This document shows positions 19,277 to 28,886 of a stretch of 64,000 bases of DNA, in pieces (the stretch's first letter is position 1; each line of letters begins with the position of its first letter). This DNA is from Algibacter_G agarivorans. GTDB lineage: Bacteria > Bacteroidota > Bacteroidia > Flavobacteriales > Flavobacteriaceae. Below the pieces are notes generated by a model that was not told the DNA's origin, did not search any database, and saw only the letters and a list, made by a program, of their open reading frames with translations. The stretch is taken from the NCBI RefSeq assembly GCF_039543245.1, contig NZ_BAABJJ010000036.1:1-64000 (forward strand), read 5' to 3'. The position numbers were made by a program, and so were the translations under genes.

Positions 19277-22200
19277 TTAAAAAGTTACGTTTAGACCAAG
19301 TGTTATAACTCTTGGGTTAGGATACTGAGCACTAAGATACCCTTGTGCTATATTGCTACGACCAAAATTACTTGCTTCTGGATCTATCAATCTCGTGTTA
19401 GAAAATAATAATAAATTCGATCCTGAAAAATAAACCGTCGCATTTTTAATACCGTCTAATCCCATTTTATCAACAGGGAAATTATAAGCTAATCTTACGG
19501 TTTTAAGACGTATATGAGACCCATCCTCAACATACTCCGAATTCGGTGGTGTATTAGTTACAGAATCCGCTCCTGCTCTTGGAATATTAGACGTTGGGTT
19601 ATCTACTGTCCATCTGTTACGTAAATCTCCAAATTTCACGGCCTCCCCACGGTTAAAGTAATTATTTCGCATCGATAAATTATACACTTCATTACCTGAT
19701 GTACCTTGAAAATAGAAAGAAAAATCCCAATTTTTATATGAAAATGAGTTTTCAATACCAAAGATTAAATCTGGAAATGGGCTACCTAATACTACAGCAT
19801 CTTGAGTTGAAGCAATACCATCTCCATTTAAGTCTTCAAAATGTGAACCTCCTACAACCTGAGGGTCTGTTCTACCTGAATCATCAATATCTTCTTGACT
19901 TTTCCAAGTCCCTAAGTATCTAACTCCGGTATAAACAGGAACTGATTCTCCCACAATTAAACGTGTATTACCAGAACCTATAATAGGATCCACCACAATA
20001 TCAATAAAATCTACACCGCCAAGGTCTAAAATTTTATTTCTATTAGCCGATAAAGTTACAGTAGAATTCCAGTTAAAATTAGCTGTACGAACATTTGTAG
20101 AGTTTACTAAAAGCTCCCAACCTTGATTTTCTAAAGAACCAACATTTTGTACTTGACTATTAAAACCAGTTTGTCTTGGAATAGTAACATCTAATAATAA
20201 ATCTTCGGTTTTCTTGTAGTAATAATTAAATTCAGTAAATACTTTACCACCAAACAAAGAAGCTTCTAATGCAATATCAAAAGAACTCGTTGTTTCCCAT
20301 TTTAAGTCAGGATTAGCAGGCCTGTCTATTGTTAAACCAGGAACTTCTGCGCCATTAAGTGTTGTGTTAGCTGAGGTATAAGTTGCAAGCGTACTAAAAT
20401 TATCAATAGCCTGGTTACCTGATTTTCCCCAACTCGCTCTTAATTTCAAATTTTGAAAAGTATTTTGATTTTGCATAAAAGGTTCTTCTGAAATTTTCCA
20501 AGCTCCTGCCACAGATGGAAAGAACGCGTATTTATTACCAGGAGCAAAAACAGAACTACCATCACGTCTACCTACTAAAGTTAAAAGGTATTTATCCTTA
20601 TAAATGTAGTTAATTCTTCCAAATAGAGATTCAATTGTTCTCTGTCCGAAACCACTTGTATTTGAAGCTAATGTTGGTCTAGAATTTTGTAAACGGTTAA
20701 AACCAGTTGCATCACTAGTAATTCCTGCCGCTGATGCCAAAGACGATTCTCTAACTTCTTTTTGAAATGAAAGCCCTGCCAAAGCAGTAACATTATGATC
20801 TTCACCAAAATTGGATGAATACTGCACTGTGTTTTCATTATTCCATGCACTCAACGTTTCAGTTCGTACACTTGCTGTACCTCCATCTGTAACACCAATA
20901 GCAAGATTACCTGGTAATTGGCTTGATGTAAATCTATTTTGTTTAACATTATTGAATTCTGGATTAAATGTAGAACGTATAATCCACTTTGGTGCAGGAC
21001 TATATTCTAAATACATCGTTGCTAATAAGTTATTTGTTAATGTCTCATTAGTATTTAGTGCTATTGCTGCTAAAGGATTATTAAAAGGCGAACCAACTAC
21101 ATCATCAAATCCATTATAGGATCCATCGTCATTAAAAACAGGTTGGGTTCGAAGTATTCCAAAAGCAGCCTGACTAAAACTAGCTAATGCATTATCCTGT
21201 TCTAATCTAGAATAATTTAATCTAAATCCTGTTTTTACTTTATCACTTAATTTAAGATCCAAATTTGCTCTGTAAATATATTTTTCAAGACCAGAACTCT
21301 TTACAATACCTTCTTGATTAAAATAATTTAATGAGGTATAATAGTTTAGATTGTCTGTTGCTCCAGCAATGGATATATCTGCATTATAAATTGGAGCAGT
21401 CCCTAATACTAAATCAACCCAATCATTGTCAGGGTATGTAGATGGATCACCTGGAAATGGTTCTGCAGCTGATCTAAAACGAGCACTTTCGTTTGTAAAT
21501 TCTATTTGCTCCCTTTGAGAAAGTCTATCTGGTAATTCTGGTAACATTTGTGAACTCGTGTAAAGATTTAAACTTATCTGCGGTTTTCCAGCACCAGCAC
21601 CGGCACCATTTTTTGTAGTTACTAATACTACCCCGTTTGCCCCTCTAGACCCATAAATAGCAATTGAAGATGCATCTTTTAAAATCTCAATAGATTTTAT
21701 ATCATTACTATTAATATTATTCAAGTTGAAATTTGTTCCAACAATAATACCGTCTATAACCCAAAGTGGTTCGTTATTACCAGTAATGGAGTTACCCCCT
21801 CTTACTCTAATAACAGTACCTGCTCCAGGAGCTCCACTAGTTTGTGTTACCTGTACACCAGAAGCTCTACCTTGTAACGCCTGATCCACCCTTGAAACAG
21901 GTACAGCAGTAAGGTCTTCAGCACTTACCGAAGATACAGAACCTGTTAAATCAGATTTGCGTTGTGTACCATAACCAATAACAACCACTTCATCAAGTTT
22001 ATTATCTTGTTCTAGTGAAACATTAATTTGCGTTTGATTACCCACAAGCACTTCTTTGGTTGAATAGCCAATGTAAGAAATAACAAGTGTACTTAACGCT
22101 TCTGCTTTGATGGTGAAATTTCCATCAAAATCAGTACTCGTTCCTTGGGTAGTACCTTTTACTAGTACTGTTGCTCCAGGAAGTGGTTGACCGTCTGCTG

Positions 22201-22318
22201 TTACAGTACCTGAGACTGTTTGAGCGTTTGTCATTGCCATACACGACAATGCAAAAATAACACACATCCAAGTTTTTCGAAAACTTAAACACGTGTTTAG
22301 TGTTGTTTTTAAATTCAT
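19277..22318 (-). CDS. susC: SusC/RagA family TonB-dependent oligosaccharide transporter
   Basis: Outer-membrane TonB-dependent transporter, 1013 residues, for uptake of oligosaccharides released at the surface. After the signal peptide (to AMTNAQ, residue 33) come a CarboxypepD_reg-like domain (about 34-110, VSGTVTADGQPLPGATVLVKG), a TonB-box region (DEVVVIGYGTQRKSDLTG), the plug (about 120-230, with the family signature PLWVIDGIIV), and the beta-barrel to the C-terminal aromatic residue (LGLNVTF). There is no N-terminal STN domain, so anti-sigma signalling is not expected. It is the only SusC in the window despite the size of the locus. It has its own PUL promoter and heads the susCD transcript. 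Confidence 0.95.
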   Translation of the reverse strand: MNLKTTLNTCLSFRKTWMCVIFALSCMAMTNAQTVSGTVTADGQPLPGATVLVKGTTQGTSTDFDGNFTIKAEALSTLVISYIGYSTKEVLVGNQTQINVSLEQDNKLDEVVVIGYGTQRKSDLTGSVSSVSAEDLTAVPVSRVDQALQGRASGVQVTQTSGAPGAGTVIRVRGGNSITGNNEPLWVIDGIIVGTNFNLNNINSNDIKSIEILKDASSIAIYGSRGANGVVLVTTKNGAGAGAGKPQISLNLYTSSQMLPELPDRLSQREQIEFTNESARFRSAAEPFPGDPSTYPDNDWVDLVLGTAPIYNADISIAGATDNLNYYTSLNYFNQEGIVKSSGLEKYIYRANLDLKLSDKVKTGFRLNYSRLEQDNALASFSQAAFGILRTQPVFNDDGSYNGFDDVVGSPFNNPLAAIALNTNETLTNNLLATMYLEYSPAPKWIIRSTFNPEFNNVKQNRFTSSQLPGNLAIGVTDGGTASVRTETLSAWNNENTVQYSSNFGEDHNVTALAGLSFQKEVRESSLASAAGITSDATGFNRLQNSRPTLASNTSGFGQRTIESLFGRINYIYKDKYLLTLVGRRDGSSVFAPGNKYAFFPSVAGAWKISEEPFMQNQNTFQNLKLRASWGKSGNQAIDNFSTLATYTSANTTLNGAEVPGLTIDRPANPDLKWETTSSFDIALEASLFGGKVFTEFNYYYKKTEDLLLDVTIPRQTGFNSQVQNVGSLENQGWELLVNSTNVRTANFNWNSTVTLSANRNKILDLGGVDFIDIVVDPIIGSGNTRLIVGESVPVYTGVRYLGTWKSQEDIDDSGRTDPQVVGGSHFEDLNGDGIASTQDAVVLGSPFPDLIFGIENSFSYKNWDFSFYFQGTSGNEVYNLSMRNNYFNRGEAVKFGDLRNRWTVDNPTSNIPRAGADSVTNTPPNSEYVEDGSHIRLKTVRLAYNFPVDKMGLDGIKNATVYFSGSNLLLFSNTRLIDPEASNFGRSNIAQGYLSAQYPNPRVITLGLNVTF

Positions 22319-22347
22319 AAAGTTTTAGTTTATTTGTTAATTTCGGA

Positions 22348-22407
22348 CTAAAATATTTTTAAATATTTAATCGAGTATCCTGTACTAACCGTTCTGCTCT
22401 GTGCTGT
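22348..22407 (-). promoter_or_regulatory. PUL operator and promoter of susCD
   Basis: Core at 22378-22385 (minus-strand GTACAGGA, in the full form TTAGTACAGGATAC), -7 element at 22348-22355 (TATTTTAG), spacing 22 nt. Two more half-site-like CAG motifs (CAGCACAGAGCAG) lie upstream. The SusC ATG is 29 nt from the -7 element. Confidence 0.75.
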
Positions 22408-22566
22408 TTTTTTCTTAAAATTATTGGAAGATAACTGATGCGATTATTATAAATTACAGGATAGCAGGTTAGGAAACTACATATTTGTCTTTAATTTTAT
22501 ATTTAATTATTAATTACCCGCTTTAACATTAATTCCATTAAGCCCCATCAAATTTTCATATTTATA

Positions 22567-23788
22567 TTGTGCAGTATCATATTCAGTACAGACATAAACC
22601 CTCAATCATCTAAACTAAACAAGCCAATAATAAATGGTGATGTCATCTTTGAAGAAAAAAATGGATTTGTATCTATAGAAGCTGAATATTTTTTAAATCA
22701 ATATAAGACAGAGATTAGGCAATGGTATAGAACATCAAAAAATGAATTAGCAAAAGTAGGACGTGATGATGATAATATACATTGCATAGGGGCAAGTAAT
22801 AATGCCTATATTGAAATTTTACCCGATACTCTGGTAACCCATTCAGACAAATTAGTTCATGGAGAAAATTTCTCTAACGAACTAGGTAAATTAGCTATTT
22901 TAAATTATAAAGTGAAATTTAATAATTCTGGACGTTATTATGTGTGGGTAAGAGCAATGAGTACTGGTGGTGAGGACAATGGAATCCACGTCGGTTTAAA
23001 TAATGAATGGCCAAAACATGGACAACGTATGCAATGGTGCAAAGGTAAAAACCAGTTGACATGGACTAGCAAACAACGAACTAAAGAAGTTCACTGTGGT
23101 GTACCTCATGCTATTTACTTAGATATAGATGAACCTGGAATACATGATATACAATTTAGTATGCGAGAAGATGGATTAGAATTTGATAAATTTACATTAA
23201 CTCAAGATATTAACTATGTACCATCTAATGAAAATCAAGAGGTGTTTTTAGCACAAGGCTTTTTACCAAATCCTTTTCCCTCTTGCAAACCTCAAGAGGT
23301 AAAAGGCTCATACTTTTAAAAGAATTTCTGAGTCAAATTCAGAAAACAATTATATCCCTGCTCAACAATTCCCTATTGAAGGGACAAATTTTTATAAGAA
23401 TGGTGAAAATTGGTTAGTCATAAATCCAAAAAAACATAAGAAAGCGAAAACAAGTATCGCTTTTAATTTTGAAAGTGGAAAATATGATATTGTATTTGTA
23501 GGTGTTGCAGAAAATGATGGTAATTCAAATTTTAAATTATTAATAAATGATATTGAGGCCGGCTCCTATTCAGTTCCATTAACACCCTACCTTTTTGAAG
23601 AAGGCAGTAAATTCAATGCTGTTTGGCAAAATGTAATATTAAATAAAGGAGACAGCCTTAACGTTGAAGCTAAAGTTGTAACTGATGGCAATGAATGGAC
23701 TCGCGGAAGATGGGCTGGTATAATCTTTACACCTAAAGGCAAAGGAAATCAAATAATAAACGCTCCTTCTTCTTATACTTCTGAATAA
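22567..23788 (+). pseudogene. Decayed copy of the GH115_C-like carbohydrate-binding gene at 54561-55802
   Basis: Plus-strand homologue of the intact minus-strand gene at 54561-55802, collinear over nearly its whole length: VIFEEKNGFVSIEAEYF, RYYVWVRAMSTGGEDNGIHV, GQRMQWC and HDIQFSMREDGLEFDKF are shared. The frame breaks at a T tract (23314-23317), where one extra T turns TAC TTT AAA into a stop. The next frame carries on with KRISESNSENNYIPAQQFP through RGRWAGIIFTPKGKG to NAPSSYTSE and a stop. The signal peptide of the intact copy is missing; homology begins near 22600. It is part of a two-gene duplicated block with the next pseudogene. Confidence 0.85.
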
Positions 23789-23836
23789 AACCATGATTAT
23801 ATAATATTTTGACATCATACTCTAATTTAAAAAAAC

Positions 23837-24699
23837 ATGAATAAAATATCATCAATCCTATTTTTTTTAAATAATATTTAATTGCACCCTTACTGCTCAA
23901 AACATAAATCCACCAAATGGAAAAATAGCCATTGTTGCCGATGGCAATTCTCCCGATCCTGATGATTTAGGAGGCACCGCCATAAGTATTGCTTTGCTCC
24001 GCGCTTCAGGATTAGAAGATCGACTAGTCCACTATTCACACAGTTGTGACTTAGTGCGCGACGACCGAATTTCGGAAAAAGCCGAAAAAGAACGCCACCA
24101 TTTAATGCAAGTAGCTTGCGATATGACTGCGCGTCGCTAGGGCGGGTTTGACCATCTTACTTTTTACGATGCATATGGAAAAAAGAACAAACAATCAATG
24201 ATTTATGCTGGGCCATAAACGCTTCTAATTCAGATGACCCTTTATGGATTATAGAAGCTGGTGAACCCGACATTATTGGTATGGCCTTGAAAAGAACACC
24301 CAAAGAAAAGCATCAATATGTTAAGGTTGTAACACATCACCCCGCAAACGATAATGCTGGGGGTTTTTATACTTGGCAGCAAATATTAGATTTTGGTATT
24401 GAAGAAGTTCGTATACCAGACCAAAACATAAATTTAAAACTAGATATAGAACAATGGGATTGGGCAAAGAGCCATAAAGACCCTCGTATACGATTAATAT
24501 AGACTATAGGAAACATTGCAGAGGTTGATAATATTGTAAATTTTCAAAAAGGTAAATGGGATTGCTCTGATGCTGGTATGATTCTTTACTGGATTACTGG
24601 TGCTAATGTTAATAATGGTTAAAAGCAGGTAGTCTTCAAGTTGTAAAAACACTTTTAGAAAATTATGTAAAGAACAATCCAGAAACTAAGAAAAAATAA
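23837..24699 (+). pseudogene. Decayed copy of the nucleoside-hydrolase-like gene at 53638-54510
   Basis: Plus-strand homologue of the intact 290-residue gene, with several lesions. The leader is broken by a stop and frameshift near 23880. The body resumes as NINPPNGKIAIVADGNSPDP and keeps DDLGGTAISIALLRASGLED. A TGG-to-TAG change at 24138 interrupts ARR-W-GGF, a frameshift follows near 24180, a second stop at 24500 falls within a segment matching SWVWLMG, and the frame is lost again near 24620. The end (ENYVKNNPETKKK) still matches. With at least five lesions this is a clear pseudogene, more decayed than its partner upstream. Confidence 0.9.
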
Positions 24700-24754
24700 A
24701 GAATATGTAGAATTCACTATTTATCTTAAATTATTTAGATAAATAGTTTTCAAT

Positions 24755-24799
24755 CAGCATAGTACAGGATGGCATAAATATCTCTAAGCTTTATTTTTG
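24755..24799 (+). promoter_or_regulatory. PUL operator and promoter of the plus-strand jelly-roll gene
   Basis: The only clear plus-strand copy. Core at 24762-24769 (GTACAGGA, within CATAGTACAGGATGGC) and a perfect -7 element TATTTTTG at 24792-24799, spacing 22 nt. The ATG is 23 nt downstream. The orientation follows the gene, confirming that the site is directional. Confidence 0.8.
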
Positions 24800-24822
24800 T
24801 TAAAAAATTTTACTGAACAGTT

Positions 24823-25755
24823 ATGAAAAAACCTAAGTTTGTTTACAAACTCACATCAATAGCCACATTACTTGTTTTTGTTGCTTTCTTTTCTTGTCAA
24901 ACTGATGAAGATCCCTCTGAGGACATTGTAGAAGTAATAATAGAAGATCCTGATCCTGATCCTGACCCTGTTCCAGTTACTGACGAAGATATAGGTGCGT
25001 ACACTACTTGCAACCCAGAAGGTGAAAATGCTACTAGGACGTCAAATGATTTGCCAAACCCCGTTAATGTGGGAACTATTGATGATAGAAGTTGTTACGC
25101 AAATTACATGGAAAGTTCTATTTTGGGAAAATTTTGGGGCGTGTACAACATAACAGACGGCTCTAATCACATGGATGCGCCAAACACATTGCAACCTAGA
25201 ATAGAACGTTCATTAAGTAGGTCTCAAACCACTGGAATAGGAAGCTATGCAAGATTTACTGGAATTGTAAGAATCCTTGAAGTAGGTGATACTACTGGAG
25301 ATAATAATGATGGTAGTTATATTATGCAGGCCAAAGGAAAACACACCGGTGGTGGTGGCTCAGCAGATCCTGCTATTTGTTTGTATCTGGCTAAGCCCGT
25401 TTATGGTACAGGTGCCGATGCAGATAAACAAGTGTCGTTCGATATATATGCGGAGCGTATCTTAGTTCGTGGCGGATCAGGAAGTGGTAGAGAAATTGTT
25501 TTTCTCAAAAATGTAAATAAAAATGAACAAGTTAATATTGAGCTTGAGGTAGGGTTTAGACAAGATCCTAATGATAGTACCAAAAAAATTCATTATTGCG
25601 ACGCGGTAATTGGAGGAACAGCTTTTAATTGGAATATTCCAGAACCTGATAGAGGCACACAATCTGGTATTAGATATGGCGCATATCGAGTTAAAGGTGG
25701 TAGAGCACAAATCAGGTGGGCCAATACTACGTACAACAAAGTAGAAAAACAATAA
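24823..25755 (+). CDS. Secreted jelly-roll polysaccharide lyase candidate (PL28/PL7-fold-like)
   Basis: 310-residue lipoprotein: leader ending VAFFSCQTDED, then an acidic Asp-Pro linker (about 30-52), then one compact beta-rich domain. Segments such as YIMQAKGKHTGGG, QVSFDIYAERILVRGG, EQVNIELEVGF and IRYGAYRVKGGRAQIRW follow the alternating strand pattern of jelly-roll lyases (PL7, PL28, PL20 group), with candidate Arg, His and Tyr on strands. Size and ulvan-type context make PL28 ulvan lyase my first choice; I cannot confirm the active site by eye, so a non-catalytic binding protein is possible. It has a strong PUL promoter and stands next to the GH39 gene. Confidence 0.55.
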   Translation: MKKPKFVYKLTSIATLLVFVAFFSCQTDEDPSEDIVEVIIEDPDPDPDPVPVTDEDIGAYTTCNPEGENATRTSNDLPNPVNVGTIDDRSCYANYMESSILGKFWGVYNITDGSNHMDAPNTLQPRIERSLSRSQTTGIGSYARFTGIVRILEVGDTTGDNNDGSYIMQAKGKHTGGGGSADPAICLYLAKPVYGTGADADKQVSFDIYAERILVRGGSGSGREIVFLKNVNKNEQVNIELEVGFRQDPNDSTKKIHYCDAVIGGTAFNWNIPEPDRGTQSGIRYGAYRVKGGRAQIRWANTTYNKVEKQ

Positions 25756-25944
25756 ATAATTATAAGTGTGAGCGAGCGGTTTGAATTAAATTAGCTAATG
25801 TATCATATTTTAAAAAAGAATCATTCAATATTCTTTATTCGTTAAGGTTTTCCAATAATTTATGTAGTTATAACATTTATTCAATTAACTAAATCTGGTA
25901 ATACGAGAAATCAAACAACGAAAATTGGTTAATTTTAGGAAATT

Positions 25945-26282
25945 AATGGTATTCTTTTACTTTAACTCCCTTATCAATTAAGTATCCTTTTTCTTGATCT
26001 ATGTCTACAATCTCATAATATCCAAGGCTATAATTTGTCAAAAGTATCTACATCGTTAAAGGTATGCTGACCTTATCTTGTACTCCATGAGTCATCTCAC
26101 CAAAACCTAATTCTTGAGCATTCTCAGGGCTTTGTTTAACGAATTTCCAATTTAGATTTAATTAGTACTTGGTTTCTGCTTCTTCAGGAATATGCATTTT
26201 ATCTTCGTTCTTATTTATGTAAGAAAAAACGCCTATTCCTACTAAAAAATAGAAACAAGGCGTTTACAAATTTCATTCTCAT
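25945..26282 (-). pseudogene. Remnant of the N-terminus of a GH2 gene
   Basis: Minus-strand reading gives LNLNWKFVKQSPENAQELGF and, after a frame change, HTFNDVDTFDKL, matching FNLDWKFIKDNPDQAQ and HTFNDVDTFDDL at residues 48-90 of the intact GH2 at 10907-13888. In-frame stops interrupt it. The remainder (YYEIVDIDQEKGYLIDKG to a stop at 25945) does not match the next part of GH2, so an internal deletion probably joined it to other sequence. The stretch 25756-25944 to its left shows no gene. Confidence 0.7.
26222..26265 (-). terminator. Terminator of the GH39 gene
   Basis: Stem AAACGCCT / AGGCGTTT with a long loop of about 23 nt, followed by T6 on the minus strand, 24 nt past the GH39 stop. 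It overlaps the leader region of the GH2 remnant. Confidence 0.6.
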
Positions 26283-26288
26283 ATTTAA

Positions 26289-27956
26289 TTATTGAGGTAT
26301 TAATTCTATAAGCTTCACACTATGCGGTTCTAAATTAACCTCTAGAATAACAGAACTTTCCTTTTTTTCAATTATAGAATCGGTAATTGTTTGTGGTAAT
26401 TCTGCCAAACTTTCATATTTAGTAAGATTGGTGCTTAAAACTGTTTTCCACCCATCCTCAAATCTATCTGAGGGTCTGTTACCGTAAATTCTCCCATTTG
26501 TTTTCTCCCCAACACCTGCAGCTCTTACATCCTTGTACAACTCATGCATCATAATTCCGTGTGTTTTATCTACCGTCCATTCATTCATCTTCCATTTTGT
26601 ACCACCAGCAATAAGTCCCCCTTCAACTTTAGGGTAAACTATTCTTTTTGATGAACTTGATCTTGATGGGTTGTGGTTGTATACCAAAAGATAAATTATA
26701 TCTCCCTTAATTACAGGTATTACTCCCGTATATCCACTCAAATTATCAATAGCTTCTACTCTATTGCCATCTTCCATCATCTGAAACATTTTTGTAACAT
26801 TTCTTCTTCCTTGAGGCAAGTCGCTAGCTTCAATTTCCTGACCCCAGTCATATATCTCGGTAATTTTATATTGAAATGCCATATCGGCAATAGTAGCGTA
26901 CCAACTAGCTCCTAATTCTGTCGCGTCGGTTAAACTCACTCCTCTTACGCCATTTTCATCTCTTAGCATTCCAAATTCCTGAATATCAAATGGAATATCT
27001 CTAAATTGTGAATAGCTATTTAATTTAGACCTGTATGATTGAACTATCCCAGGTAAATTCACAGTATTTTGGTCGATTTTCTCATAGTAAGATAAACAGA
27101 AGAAATCCATTTTTGTTCCTGTAGCACCTGTAGCATAATTAGTCCCTGTAGCACAATGATCAATTAGCTCAGTATTATATGTTGCGCTACCTTCTGTTAA
27201 CATATTACCAGGACCAATAATCGCATCTGGAATTACTTTTAGCACCTCATCTACAGTAATGTCATAGTGTTTTAAATAATCATCTTTTGTACCTCTCCAG
27301 TGATTGGGTGTATAATTAGGTTCAGTAGCCACTCTAAAACGCCAAGTCTTTACTTCATCCATACCAAATTCATTTATCAAGGTTTGCAAAAACGCATTTA
27401 TGTATTGCCTCCAAAGGTCATAATCATTTGGTGGTTTTGAATTCCCATAGGTGTCCACTACTTTAGGCAAACTCATATCCCAAGGCACATTATCTAAAAC
27501 TATTCTTGGTTTAAAGCCGGTTTGCATAAAACCACGCATATCACGCAATAAAAGACTAAAATCTGTTATAATATTACCTGATCCATCAACACCCTTGTAA
27601 AAATTGTTTAAGTTATCTGTTCTTCCTCCTAAGACTCTAACCATGTTATAACTTTTCACATAGTCCTTAATTGGCTCGATAGAATTTCTAAAATTCGCAC
27701 TATTAAAACGGGTTTGATTGACCATAGGTCTTGTTGACCAAAAATTATATAATTGACCAACAACTGACCCTGTATTTATGGTTACTATTTTGTTTGGATC
27801 AATAGTAGGTTCTTCCGGATCATCTGGATCATCTGGATCGGGATTTTCAATAATTTCCTCTTCAACCGAATCTGAATCTGAACAAGTATAGAATAGATTA
27901 CACATTAAAAGTAGAGTAGTTAAAATAAAAACACTCTTTTTAATTTTAAGCTTCAT
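26289..27956 (-). CDS. GH39-like glycosidase lipoprotein
   Basis: 555 residues: lipoprotein leader (ending LFYTCSDSD), an acidic Asp/Pro/Glu linker (about 33-52), then a clan GH-A barrel of beta-xylosidase (GH39) type. The catalytic acid/base is likely the Glu in RVATEPNY near residue 210, and the nucleophile the Glu in FDIQEFGM near residue 330. A C-terminal beta-sandwich domain follows, as is usual in GH39 (about 425-555). GH39 enzymes occur in described ulvan PULs and act on xylose-containing fragments there, which fits this locus. It is monocistronic, with its own operator and terminator, next to the plus-strand jelly-roll gene. Confidence 0.78.
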   Translation of the reverse strand: MKLKIKKSVFILTTLLLMCNLFYTCSDSDSVEEEIIENPDPDDPDDPEEPTIDPNKIVTINTGSVVGQLYNFWSTRPMVNQTRFNSANFRNSIEPIKDYVKSYNMVRVLGGRTDNLNNFYKGVDGSGNIITDFSLLLRDMRGFMQTGFKPRIVLDNVPWDMSLPKVVDTYGNSKPPNDYDLWRQYINAFLQTLINEFGMDEVKTWRFRVATEPNYTPNHWRGTKDDYLKHYDITVDEVLKVIPDAIIGPGNMLTEGSATYNTELIDHCATGTNYATGATGTKMDFFCLSYYEKIDQNTVNLPGIVQSYRSKLNSYSQFRDIPFDIQEFGMLRDENGVRGVSLTDATELGASWYATIADMAFQYKITEIYDWGQEIEASDLPQGRRNVTKMFQMMEDGNRVEAIDNLSGYTGVIPVIKGDIIYLLVYNHNPSRSSSSKRIVYPKVEGGLIAGGTKWKMNEWTVDKTHGIMMHELYKDVRAAGVGEKTNGRIYGNRPSDRFEDGWKTVLSTNLTKYESLAELPQTITDSIIEKKESSVILEVNLEPHSVKLIELIPQ

Positions 27957-27975
27957 AAACCATTTTTTTGAATTG

Positions 27976-28022
27976 TAAATTTAAGTTTCAAATTCATAAA
28001 AACTATCCCGCCCTGTCATGTA
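27976..28022 (-). promoter_or_regulatory. Diverged PUL operator and promoter of the GH39 gene
   Basis: The least conserved copy: minus-strand GGGCGGGATAG at the core position (28006-28013). The -7 element TAAATTTA lies at 27976-27983 with the same 22-nt spacing, which is why I accept it. Confidence 0.5.
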
Positions 28023-28063
28023 TGGATAGTAGCCTTAATTATCTGAAGTAATTCCGAATAGAA

Positions 28064-28110
28064 CAAGCATGTATAAAACTTGATTTTGTTTATACAATTG
28101 ATGCTTTTTT
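28064..28110. terminator. Possible hairpin after the second DUF1080 gene
   Basis: Imperfect inverted repeat (AAGCAT...GTATAAAAC / GTTTATAC...ATGCTT) directly past the stop at 28109. The T run is on the plus-strand side, so its value for the minus-strand gene is uncertain. Confidence 0.35.
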
Positions 28111-28876
28111 ACAAATGCTTCAATTGAATCTTTCTATATTGAATTTGCATTGGTGGACCAACATGTACTTGTACACCAATATAGCCTTTTGTAGACCTAT
28201 TAGCTTGGTCTAAATCAGTCAACTCACTAAACAGTGTACCATTAACATAATGTTGCATTGTATTGTCTTTTACTATGAGATGTATGGTATTCCAATCGTT
28301 AGGCTCTATGTTAGATATTAACTCTGATTTTAATTTAGTATTAGTAATAGTTCTTGTTTGCCAGCAGTTTCGCTTTACATTTTTACGTATGTTTTGTTTT
28401 GGTATGCTATCTGGCATCTCCGGAATAGTTACAGTTTCTCCCATATAAGCCAATGTGGTTCTTTTTTTCTCTTCGTAATTCTGACCAGTGTACTTATTTT
28501 TGCCATCAATATCACATTGATATCCTCTTAAGGCAAACGGCATAGTTTCTATAAGTTCACTTCTGTAGTTTACACCACTGTTTCCTGAGTTAGTAATTTT
28601 GTATTCCAGTTTTAACTCAAAATTTTCAAGTTGTTCCTTTTTATAAATAATGAAAGAATTTCGTTTTAGAATGGTTTGTGGTGTTACCTCACCTGTTAAA
28701 ATACCATTTTCAACACGCCAGTATGTTGGATCCCCTTCCCAACCTTCAAAATTTTTACCATTAAAAATTGAAATAAATTCATTTTTACTGTCATCTTTCT
28801 TTTTAGACTTTGTTCCACAAGCAATAAGAAAACCAACTAATAAAATACTTAAATAAGAAAAATAAATATTTTTCAT
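28109..28876 (-). CDS. DUF1080 (3-keto-disaccharide hydrolase family) lipoprotein
   Basis: Second PF06439 protein, clearly homologous to the one at 8192-9001 (shared YQCDIDGKNKYTGQNYEEKK and KGYIGVQVHVGPPM). I start it at Met 28876, which opens a compact lipoprotein leader (MKNIYFSYLSILLVGFLIAC); upstream ATGs at 28882 and 28894 are also in frame, the latter overlapping the sulfatase stop. It is translationally close to the sulfatase before it, repeating the sulfatase plus DUF1080 pairing of the first operon. The role in the PUL is not established; a hydrolase or lyase on modified sugars is the family-based guess. Confidence 0.8.
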   Translation of the reverse strand: MKNIYFSYLSILLVGFLIACGTKSKKKDDSKNEFISIFNGKNFEGWEGDPTYWRVENGILTGEVTPQTILKRNSFIIYKKEQLENFELKLEYKITNSGNSGVNYRSELIETMPFALRGYQCDIDGKNKYTGQNYEEKKRTTLAYMGETVTIPEMPDSIPKQNIRKNVKRNCWQTRTITNTKLKSELISNIEPNDWNTIHLIVKDNTMQHYVNGTLFSELTDLDQANRSTKGYIGVQVHVGPPMQIQYRKIQLKHL

Positions 28877-28886
28877 CGCCATTAAA

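Noticed and set aside
22454..22593. Operator-like sequences (TTACAGGATAGCAGG at 22454 and CAGTACAGAC at 22584) upstream of and inside the plus-strand pseudogene
   Set aside because: Neither has a -7 element at the 22-nt spacing, and the second lies within the ORF start; they may be decayed sites but do not meet the standard.
24928..24975. Short repeats encoding Asp-Pro (and similar at 27795-27850)
   Set aside because: These are acidic linkers within lipoproteins, not independent repeat elements.
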